In this document: positions 55,388 to 64,000 of the stretch, one piece after another
Layout: each line of letters opens with the position of its first letter
Numbering within the stretch: the first letter of the stretch is position 1
Origin: Tetracladium setigerum
Lineage: Eukaryota > Ascomycota > Leotiomycetes > Helotiales
Reading direction: 5' to 3'
DNA length: 64,000 nucleotides
Assembly: GCA_031472005.1 (NCBI GenBank)
Contig: PZJY01000002.1
Location: forward strand, 186,001-250,000
Position numbers and translations under genes: made by a program
The notes under the pieces: model-generated
What the model was told of the DNA's origin: nothing
Seen by the model: the letters and a program-made list of their open reading frames with translations, nothing else
Database searches by the model: none

Positions 55388-56942
55388 CTAGAAAGGATAT
55401 ATACCAGCAGATCTCCATCGCCCACCCAAAACAGCGAGGGAGTGCTTCAAAACCTCGATGTCTCCCATTCTGTCAGCTGCGGCGGTATCCTTTAAATTGA
55501 ATGCAAGAATCTTAACAGTTTGATATATTGGAAATATCAGAAAGGGAGAGATACTGGGGAGGTTAATGGTTTCAATACTCTTTGATATTGCCACAACTTC
55601 CAGGACAAGTCCCCTGAGAAAATGGACGGCGCCGAGTTCACACCCGCGTCCTGCATGAATTCCGGCGAGTTGTTCACCAAAACGGGCGCCGAAGTCACAC
55701 ATAACCATCATGGAGCTATGATTATAATTGGATTAGTAGAACGAGGGCTGTTAAAGAGACCATGACTAACCAGGGAAGAATAGCAACAGCACTGGAGCAA
55801 GGGTTGGTTGTGTCCTCTTTCAGAATCGAGGAGAATGAAAGTAAGGTTTTCATCAATTGCACTGCCTCGTCCCAATTAAATTCTTGGTGGATAGTAGGAT
55901 GGCGAACATGCACTAAAACCTTTTCTAGGAGATCAGTCACCTCCGAGAGTTTGTTGAAATAGTTTGTGATCTGGTTTCAATTTAAGCGATTGCGCTGCTT
56001 GTAGGAAAGAAGTTTTACCGTCAAGTCTGTTGTTGTATTTGGGCATGGTTGTGAAGACTTTCCAGCAGAACCATTTATTATACAAGAACTGCTATCAAGA
56101 TCAAGTGAGATGTACCTGAGAGAAAATCAAAAAAAAATCAATTCAACAGGGACGTGTCAACATACCGATCGAGAATCAAAACCCCTCGCCATAGTAAATC
56201 CACCTCCCCCTTTTGCGCATCCTCAAGACTGCTCGTTCTTAAAAACCCAACTGATCTAGCAAGTGTTGCGACTGTTGTAGAAGCAGCCTTAACTAATCCA
56301 TGGGCAACTTCAAAAACAGCAACTAGCAGCCTTGACTGCAACAACAAAATTGATCCCTCTCTCTCAAGTACACCAAGAGCCCCTCGTACCACGGCATACA
56401 CAGCCTTCATCCACTTTGACAAACCAGTAACTTCGGGCAAAGTAACAAGAAGTAACATACAAGTGGCCAGAAGCGCAAACTCCGGATTTTCGTCGCTGAA
56501 AATAGAGTGTAGCTCGGCGAAAACTTTGGCCTCATCTAAGACTGGAAACCAAGTGTGGATGGTCTGGAAATATTGGGTGCGGATTGATTGGATCTTTAAA
56601 TCGTCACCAATTATGGATAGAAGTTGTTCTTTGATGTTGCGGTGTATGGAGGTGGTGGAGTATTGCTCAACGTCGAAAATCGTTGTGGGGTTGAGGGGAA
56701 AGATGCGGATGGAGATGTGGAGGCAGATTTTGGAGGTGATGGAGGGGCATAGCGACATCGTCGTCCAATCCTTGGTTCATATTAGATATGAGAGTTGAGA
56801 TGATACACCGGAGAGAGGAAGAGGCATGCTAGGTACCTTTTGCAAAGTGTACATTCTGGAGACCTTTGTCACATTTTCTCTTGCCTTGTCTGCAAGGCCC
56901 GCAGGCATGAGAAGCTGAGGACAAAGGGCGTTGTCGAATCAT
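55388..56942 (-). CDS. Zn2Cys6 transcription factor (frame broken twice near the N-terminus)
   Basis: The start MIRQRPLSSASHACGPCRQG leads into the zinc cluster: CGPC, six residues to the third Cys (KRKCDKG), then, after one added base at GG 56858-56859, the second half CTLC; an intron (56771-56836) then joins to RIGRRCRYAPPSPPK. The six cysteines are spaced C-2-C-6-C, C-2-C-6-C, as in Gal4-type factors. A second break in GGGG 56695-56698 separates the Ser/Pro linker (SASTSPSASFP) from the regulatory domain: LNPTTIFDVEQYSTTSIHRN, IHTWFPVLDEAKVFAEL (typical post-cluster domain), LLWRGVLILDRYISLD, then AVAILPW and MVMCDFGARFGEQLAGIHAG, ending around ISPFLIFPIYQ and LGGRWRSAG. Several introns are needed in the C-terminal part. 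The target genes are unknown; the neighbouring reductase is only a positional candidate. Confidence 0.82.
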
Positions 56943-58073
56943 AATATCTCAATTGGCTCCGACTTTCAAACCTTTAATTAGTTAAGGACCGAATATGCGG
57001 AGGGTTGACAATTGGACAAAGATTCGGAGACATTTGACTGGCGTTGAGGTAAAGACGTTTCATTAGTCAGCTATTCTCACCACTGGGTTTTGACTGTTGG
57101 AACATAAAGCTCTTTCTCTTTGCAAAGGTGGTGAGGTAACCAGAGCCTTTGAACCTAAGATACGCTCTCAAAACATCTCTATTTGCCTAGAAATTGACAG
57201 AAAGAAAAACAAACTCGATTTGGCCAAGGTGTCACGTGGTTTCCAATGTCCCTGCAGATTGGGAAGTAACAACTCGAGACATTACAAGCACTTACCATGA
57301 TTTTGCTCAAATATGTTAGTATTGAGCCGTAAAGAATTTGTTATGAAATTGTAAATACCGATTTGTCATAATATTACCGTGTATTACCATGTGCATGTGG
57401 CCACTACCTTGCTCAAGAGAGTAATTATTCCGGGTATAAATTGCATTCTTGGCACCTTCTCAATCAGTCCTTTGATCTATTAACATATATGAACTATCAA
57501 ATGGGAATCGATGAATGAAAAATGGGCTCAAAACATAAAAGAATCTTGATATGGATAGGGACTATTAAATTAACGGCGTCACGTGTCTTTCAGGTGCTGG
57601 AGGTAAATGCTTGATTGCTAGACTTCCCGTCCCGGATGTTCTTCAGTCTTCAAAACACAGTATATGCCTTTACATATTTTCCCGTCCCTTTTCCTGTTGA
57701 TGACACATTTTTCCATGGTACAATTGCCGTGTGTTTAGTTTAAAGTGTTTGCAAACTCTCATTTAGTTGATCTTAATTTGAAACCTGACACAGGCTCGTA
57801 TTCAAGCGGGATGTTCTCTTTGCATATTCTTATTTCAACATGATAATTTCAAAGGAAAGATTTGGTGCAATTTATCCCAGGTGTTCTTATTACTCAGGTA
57901 GTAAGATTAGATCAGGTTGAAACATCGTACCTAGATATATAGATAGAACGAATCGTCCCCAGATCAACAACAACATTCGTTCAACTACTTTCGCTTGTCT
58001 TCTCCAGCATTGATTGATTTTCGGGAACTGGCGTCCCATTTTGTTTTCATCTGTTTTCAATCTTCCATTCATT
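56943..58073. other. Divergent intergenic region
   Basis: 5' flanks of the Zn2Cys6 gene (minus) and the metalloprotease gene (plus). No gene seen. Confidence 0.45.
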
Positions 58074-59423
58074 ATGGCACGTCTCTCGTTAACCTCCATT
58101 CTCCTCCTTGCTGCCTCTTTCACAGGATTGCACGCTCACCCAGCCAGAGAATTTTACAACGCTGCACCAGCTGGTCATCCAATCCTGACAGCAGCGCCAT
58201 ATGGATGTGGAGTGAAACCCCCGCCAGAGACACTCCTCACCACACTCAAGGAATTCTCCGTCTCGGAAAAGGCAGCAAAGCTCAATCCGCTTAGCGAGCG
58301 ACAGAGCAAAAATATTACTGTGGAAACATACTTTCATGTCGTGATGTCGGGCGCAGCTGGAGCCATTCCAAAGGCGACTTTGGATAAACAGTATGTAGTA
58401 TCCGAAGCAGCAATCTCGTTTGTATCTAGGGTCATGAAGGAGTAAATTGGTAGCTAATTGTAAACCAACCTACTCTAGATTGGCTGTGTTGAATGGCGCA
58501 TACGGCAAGTCATTCCTCAATTCCACATTCAGCCCGTCCCAGGTATAGCCACGAATCCACAATCTAACAACAGAAACAGCAAAATCCGGCATCAAGTTCA
58601 ATCTTGCAGGAACAACATTCACCGTGAACAAGGATTGGGCCCAGAATGTCAACCCAGGTGCGATGAAGAGAGCTACTCGGAAGGGGAACTTTGGCGTTCT
58701 AAACCTCTGGTTCATTGAAACTCTTCCAGGTCTTATTGGAGTAGGTTTCCTCTTCGCCCTCTTCCCCGAGAGCTAAATTCCTGGGAATGGAAGTGAGGTT
58801 GTTGAGAATGCGTTGCTAATCATTCTCTTCCCAATAGTACTGCAACTACCCCGCCGACGCTCCCCATCATCCAGCTATTACAAAGTAAATACCACCTCTG
58901 ACGTCCCCCATAGCTTCTTCCAACCCTACCAATGTAGAACAAAAGAAACAAGAAATCTCTACTCACACATTCTCCAACAGGAAGACGGCTGCGTAATCGA
59001 CTACCAAACCCTCCCCGGCGGCGACGCCTGGGGAACAAACCTCGGGCACACAGCCACGCACGAAGTCGGCCACTGGTTTGGTCTAATCCACGTCTTCGGT
59101 GAAAACAAATCCTGCGATGACGAGGGCGATCTCGTCGATGACACGCCCGTGCAATCGGAATCGGCGAGTGGCTGTCCAACGAAGCAGGACTCATGTCCAA
59201 ACAAGCCCGGTGTGGATTCGGTGCATAATTACATGGATTATTCTACTGAGTAAGTACAAACTTTTTGGCGTCTGATATTTTCTGTGAAGGAGATGTTGGG
59301 TACGGTGTTGGACTTGTTGGCTAACGTGAGGGTTTTTCTTCTAGTGACTGTGTTACCAACTTTACCCCGGGTCAGGCTACGAGGATGCAAAATCTATACG
59401 CCCAATTCCGGGCAGGAAAATAA
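58074..59423 (+). CDS. Secreted metalloprotease, M43 (pappalysin-like, fungal MEP1 type)
   Basis: A zinc endopeptidase. The start MARLSLTSILLLAASFTGLHA is a clear signal peptide, followed by a propeptide-like region (KLNPLSERQSKNITVETYFHV). Several short introns occur; the exons give LAVLNGAYGKSF, GIKFNLAGTTFTVNKDWAQN, RKGNFGVLNLWFIETLPG, YCNYPADAPHHP, then GCVIDYQTLPGG and the zinc-binding HEVGHWFGLIHVF (HExxHxxGxxH with all three His and Glu), and the Met-turn HNYMDYSTE, then DCVTNFTPGQATRM. Cysteines (SGCPTKQDSC) support extracellular disulfides. The stop is at 59421-59423. Length (about 280 residues) and order match fungal M43 proteins. The chosen Met (58074) lies right at the signal peptide; longer frames start outside it. 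Confidence 0.88.
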
Positions 59424-60183
59424 GTTGCTGAATCAAGTACAAGGAGAGTGCTGGAGAAAAGAAAACATCGCTAGAGGAAGGTGAGGTGGCATAGAGAGAT
59501 TTTCCTTTCCTATGGTTTCTGAAAGCTTGGGACGAGACTTATATTTTTGTTGTAAATACTTTGTATACTTTCAAATGTAAATAGGACACATGAGTCTGGA
59601 CAACATTCGTCTTTCAATGTTACTCAGTAAGGTAGGTAGCAATGGCAAGTCTAGATTTCTGCGGTCAATCAAGAAAATAATACCACGCAAGAACAAAAGC
59701 ATCAGAAAGTAGTGGAATTGTTCACAATAACTTTGCTGCAAAATGAAGAACTAATAGGATCCACAAGTACAGGAACCATGCAAGCGAGGCGAAAGCCTCG
59801 TTGGGAAGCAAAATAGCGAGAAGTCATCCCAGGAGAAACATTTACACGAGTTCGCAAATACGGCACACAAACAAGCACATCGACCACAAAATAGAAGAAG
59901 GGCAGGGGGGGGGGGGGGGGGGGGCATCTTTAAGATGATTTCTCATTTTTCTCTGCCACCATACATTTAAATAGGTGGTAAACTATCTATAGTCTCAAGT
60001 GCCAACCATACGCCCTTCCAGGTATGAAGCCCACCATTAAATTGCAAAATAAGAAAAGACCCAGGTCCAAAGTCCACAAGATACAACGCAGCCATTTTCT
60101 GCGAAAACGCCTTGATATGTTCAAACGCCGTTGATGGAAGGTTGCGGTATGGTGTAGTACATGTCAAGGGAAAAGAATGCCAT
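59424..60183. other. Intergenic between convergent genes
   Basis: No gene seen. A run of 20 G lies at 59905-59924. Run length is likely inexact. Confidence 0.5.
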
Positions 60184-62097
60184 TTATAGTTTTGACTTGA
60201 CATCGCTCGCTGATGCGCTAGCTTCCTTGTTGACAACTACATCTCCACTCTTCTCGCCGTTTCCGAAGAAGATGACTTCGACTGTTAGGTCATCCCTGTG
60301 ATTGTAAATTAGCATGATTTCATCGAGATGGAGAGGAGAGGGGTGAGAAAATGAATGAAGTACCTGTATCTTCTCGAAAAAGGAGCCGGCAATGTCAGTA
60401 GCGCACAAACCATATCCCTATCCTTGCCACCAAGCGCATTCCGCACTAAATGCGTAGCGACGTTCTTATCCTGCACCACAAACCTAGAGTCCTCACCACC
60501 CTTAACACCCCATTGGCGTTGTCGGATTGGAGTCTTCTGTCCGCTCTTATCAACATACTCGGCGCCATGCTCGACTGGAAGTTTGTTCTGCTGGGAACTG
60601 AACATCTTGGCCCAGCTGCTAGCGAGGCTACCGTTACTCTTGTTCTCAGCAGCTTGTGTTTCGATCCATTGGCCAACGAGACCGACGACTTCTTCATTGG
60701 TGAGCATTTCCCACAGACCATCGGTGGCCATGACAACGAAATCACCAGAGTCGGGTTCAATCTTGGTGGTTGTCACAACAGGTTCAGCGGTAACGTAAGG
60801 TGGTGTTCGGAGAAGTGCAGAGGGAGTTCGGCCGAAGAAAGACTCCTTCAATCTCTCGGAAACTTCACGAGTCCACTTGTAGGTTGCGTCGCCAAAGGCA
60901 CGGGTTGGCTCGAGGCCTCCGAGGACTCTGCCGTGCTTGATGACATTTTCCTCGCCCGGATGGAGTTTTCGCATCCTAGCTTCTTCATCTTTGTTGCTGC
61001 CAGTCTGGTCGATGGAGAGCGGTGTTGCAACCCATTTGCCGCTTTCTGCCCTGCGACCAAGAACAGCTCTCGAGTCACCAGTGCAAGCAACTCGCAAGAG
61101 TTTGGATCTGCTGTCATAAAAAGAGAGAAGAGCACAAGATCCGGAAAGAGCTGGTGCTAGAAGTTCGGCTGCAATCAGTCTGGAGTTGCCTTTGAAGACC
61201 TTTTTGACGCTCTCGTTGACGATTTCGTTATCAAGTCGGTTGAAGCCAGTCTTGATCGCGGTCTCGATAGCCTCGGAAGATGGTAAGTTGTCAGCCGATT
61301 CCTTGTATGTAGTATTTAACTCTCGAGCGACGAAATTGATTAGAACTTGACGCAGCTTTGCAGAAGTTGTCCATCCACTATACTAGATCAGCCTGTGCAA
61401 AATATCGTCAATGCAAGAGCAAGACTTACGAGTGACCATCAAACACGCCCCAGAACATCCAATCACTCGTGGTTTGTGCTGCAGCACCGTTCAATTCAAT
61501 GATCTTCTCCGAGTGATCATCCTCGATAGGATCGTTGCTGGGGATTTGAACCACATCATATCGCACCACGCCCTGCCCTCTGCCCACGAAGTAGGATTCC
61601 TCGTTGCGCCTCAGCTTTTGCGTCGCTTGCTCTGGTGTCAACATCTCCAGAACCTTGCGTCCCGACTCGTCTGTATCTTTGGATAACGGCTCGTTCCCTG
61701 GAATTTCCCCTGTGTACAGCGAGTCCGCTCCCACAATAACCGCTTTCCTAGAGACTTCCTCGGTATCCTTGAGAAGTGGTGGAGCGGCGTATGGAGTTGT
61801 GCTTGATAGGCCTCTTGTTTGCTGAGCTCCAGGTGCCAGACTGGTTACACCGTTTTCGATGGCTCCAGAATTGTATTTGTACCAAGCTCCATATCCCACC
61901 AGGCCAGAAACGAATGCCACCGAGAACTTGCGGACGGACACGACACCAGCTTTTGCAGGCTGAGGCCCTTTCGATCCTGGTCCTGAGGAGTGTCGGATGC
62001 CTAGCGCATAGCTCGATTGAAATGCGCTTCTGCTGCTTCGTAGCGTTGAGGGAGCAAGACGCGCGGTGCGAAATACTCTGATGGCTGCTTGACGCAT
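60184..62097 (-). CDS. PTC5: Mitochondrial PP2C-type protein phosphatase (PTC5-like)
   Basis: PPM/PP2C phosphatases are Mg/Mn-dependent Ser/Thr phosphatases; Ptc5 in yeast dephosphorylates pyruvate dehydrogenase. The start MRQAAIRVFRTARLAPSTL is an Arg-rich mitochondrial presequence, followed by a hydrophobic segment (VRKFSVAFVSGLVGYGAW). PP2C motifs: FWGVFDGHSG (metal-binding DGH, split by an intron at GHS), LLRVACTGDSRAVLG, DQTGSNKDEEARMRKLHPGE, GGLEPTRAFGDATYKW, SGDFVVMATDGLWEMLT (metal Asp), and NVATHLVRNALGG with the final DDLTVEVIFFGNG. Three exons: 62097 to about 61430, about 61370 to 60365 and about 60295 to 60184. The frame is intact. The long insert with PSALLRTPPYVTAEP fits the PTC5/PDP subfamily; PTC6 is an alternative. 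Confidence 0.88.
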
Positions 62098-62602
62098 TGG
62101 ATTTGATGTTCAAGATGGATGAGGAGGAGGGACCTTGCTGGGGAGATGGATCGAAGCGGAAAATAACCTCGGCGGTCTGGGAGAGGGAGAGGTTGGGATG
62201 AGAGGCAGCCTTCGGTAGAGCGAGACTTGGGAGGTTCTAGAGTAAGGTGAAGTAGAGAATAGAATCGCTATCGCATAATGAAGGACTATTCCTGCTGCTC
62301 AAAAGGAGTGCGGTTTGGACAGGCAAACGAAGGGGCGCAGGATAGGGATTTGTTGTGGTTGAGAGGTATTCTTGTCCTTACTACTGCCATCACCCGTCCC
62401 TTTCACAAGTCGCTGCTCTCGTGCCCATGAATGGCACAAGCGCTCAAAGCGGAATTCTGCCGAAGGTGCGTCATTCACCGAAAACAAAAAACATTAAAAC
62501 ACATCATCAATCACCATTTCCTTTCTTTGGATCCAGATTACTTTCGCAATCGAATCAGAATTCCAATAATATATTCTCAAACCTCAAGGAACGCTCGCCA
62601 CG
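62098..62602. promoter_or_regulatory. Divergent promoter PP2C / TCF25
   Basis: About 500 bp between divergent housekeeping genes. No specific site recognised. Confidence 0.45.
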
Positions 62603-64000
62603 ATGTCGAGCCGACAACTACGAAAGATCCAGCAGCAGAGAGAGTTGGAGGCACAGGCCAAACTTCAGGCACAGGAAGAGGAGGAGGAATCGGATGACGA
62701 ACCTGTCGCGCCAACGAAGTCCAAGGCCAGCTTGTTTGCCAATCTGGCAGCTCTCGAAGATGGAAATGACGAGAATGATGAGGACGAAGAAGAGGAGGAG
62801 GAGGAGGAGGTTGTAGCACAAGAATCCAAACCTGCGAACGACCCCGCCCCCACTACAGCGAAGAAATCGAAAAAGTCGAAGAAAAAGAAGAAGGGCAAGA
62901 ACAAGGCAAAAGAAACGGTGCCAGAAGCAAAGGGAGATGAAGATATCGATGCTGCGTTGCGAGACTTGGCTTTGGATAAATCAGCTGGAGCTGGCGATCA
63001 GTCCTGGAAACCTTCCTTCGATCCGGAGTACGAGAGAGTATGCGAGCTACTTGGAATATCTACGAACCATCTCAAGGTAGGAACCGAAATGCGGAATCTC
63101 TTTGGGAAAAATGTGATGGATAACCATGAGGATGCGGGTGGCGCTGTTCCAAGGGAGGCAGAGGTAGACGACAGCGGGCGGCACAGGAGAACGTGGACTT
63201 GGAAACAGCTTTGAAGGGACATCATGCTCCTGGCAAGGGCTTACCAGAACTCACGTTGCGGAGAAACATTTTTGTACAAGGAAAGGATGATTGGCCAAGA
63301 GGAACCAGTGGTCTTACAATGGAGGTTGTGGATGATAGAAGTAATGATGGAACAGTGGAGTATAGGTTTGTCCACGACAAGTCATACCAGGATTTGCAGC
63401 GAAACTTCCAAGCATTTGTTGAGATGGGAGATCCTCAGAATTTGATAGCATTATTGACGCGAAATCGTAAGTTCATATGCCGTGGCTTCTTGAAGACTGC
63501 TAACTTGCCCAGCTTACCACATCTCCCTGCTCATCCAGGTGTCGAAAATTGCCAAAGACCAAAGCGACCATTCTCTAGCCTCCGACTTGCTCGAAAGGGC
63601 TCTCTTCTCTTTCGCGCGAGCTTCGAACTCTGGGTTTGCCAGCAAGCTTGCCCAAGGCAAGCTTCGACTTGATTTCTCTCGCCCGGAAAACAGAGAACTG
63701 TGGTTGGCTGCATACCAGTATATCAAATCTCTCGTCATGAAGGGTACATATCGTACGGCATTAGAGTGGGCAAAATTCATGCTCAGCATCGACCCGGAAG
63801 GAGATCCGTACTGTATGCGCCTTATGATCCATCACCTCGCCATTCGCTCCTCCGAATACCAATGGTTGCTCGATGTCTCCGAAAGCAAAATTCCCAACAT
63901 CTGGAGTCCAACCGGATTGCAAAAGAGCTTCGCAGGTTCTCACACTGCACCTTCTCTAGCATTTGCTGCTCTGCAACTTCGTGATCAAAAGAAAGCCCGA
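62603..64000 (+). CDS. RQC1: TCF25/RQC1 family, ribosome quality control component (truncated by window end; frame broken once)
   Basis: Yeast Rqc1 and human TCF25 act with Ltn1/Rqc2 on stalled 60S ribosomes. The start MSSRQLRKIQQQRELEAQAK is followed by an acidic run (EDEEEEEEEE), a Lys run (KKSKKSKKKKKGKNKAK) and conserved blocks: SWKPSFDPEYERVCELLGI, NHLKVGTEMRNLFG, APGKGLPELTLRRNIFVQGK, DWPRGTSGLTMEVV and YRFVHDKSYQDLQRNFQAF; after an intron (63467-63512), NPYHISLLIQVSKIAKDQ, ENRELWLAAYQYIKSLVMKG and LEWAKFMLSIDPEGDPY. The frame breaks at GG 63173-63174, where one more G links AEG to RRQRAAQENVDLETAL. The end lies beyond 64000. Confidence 0.9.

Noticed and set aside
3740..63180. Programmed ribosomal frameshifting as the cause of the many frame changes
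   Set aside because: The sites have no common slippery heptamer or downstream structure, lie in unrelated genes, and nearly all need the same kind of correction (one base added to a short homopolymer). Sequencing error is simpler.

Overview
The window is a stretch of filamentous ascomycete (Pezizomycotina) nuclear genome. Evidence: short spliceosomal introns of about 45-95 nt with GTAAGT-type donors and CTAAC/CTGAT-like branch sites, open 1-3 kb spacers, a CYS-3/MetR-type bZIP factor, a Zn2Cys6 factor, a Fungal_trans_2-like regulator, a secreted M43 metalloprotease and a fungal PTR2 transporter. A leotiomycete is my guess from the general look only. I found no rRNA, tRNA, CRISPR array, viral gene or intact transposon.

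Layout. 1-10 kb: ALG11 (N-glycan mannosyltransferase) divergent from a COX18/OXA1-type inner-membrane insertase, an unknown protein, and a secreted gamma-glutamyltransferase. 10-18 kb: a duplicated Cys/His-motif protein, a large acidic protein with part of a homeodomain-like motif, and a lipocalin/nitrobindin-like protein. 18-27 kb: a degenerate 83-bp tandem repeat, a copper-radical (galactose-oxidase-like) oxidase without a signal peptide, and PTR2. 27-36 kb: a VOC/glyoxalase-fold protein, a TatD nuclease, a CENP-N/CHL4 kinetochore protein and the MetR-like sulfur regulator behind a long ATG-free leader. 36-44 kb: mitochondrial glycerol-3-phosphate dehydrogenase GUT2, and large spacers carrying three copies of a 42-bp element. 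44-60 kb is the most accessory-looking part: a Fungal_trans_2-like protein, two tandem diverged paralogues of a small fungal family, a gene built from duplicated exon+intron units, an NAD(P)-binding reductase-like protein, a Zn2Cys6 regulator and the metalloprotease. 60-64 kb: a mitochondrial PP2C phosphatase divergent from TCF25/RQC1, which runs off the end.

Two results stand out. First, 51.7-53.4 kb holds a gene whose central exons and their introns are one tandemly duplicated unit (114-nt exon plus 78-nt intron, all introns phase 1). Second, at least fourteen otherwise well-conserved reading frames are broken by single-base length changes, nearly all losses in short homopolymers. I read these as residual sequencing or assembly error rather than pseudogenes, so several genes are annotated across the breaks.

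The genes do not form one pathway. Most are housekeeping loci. Their main links are shared divergent promoters (ALG11/COX18, PP2C/TCF25) and the tandem paralogue pair.
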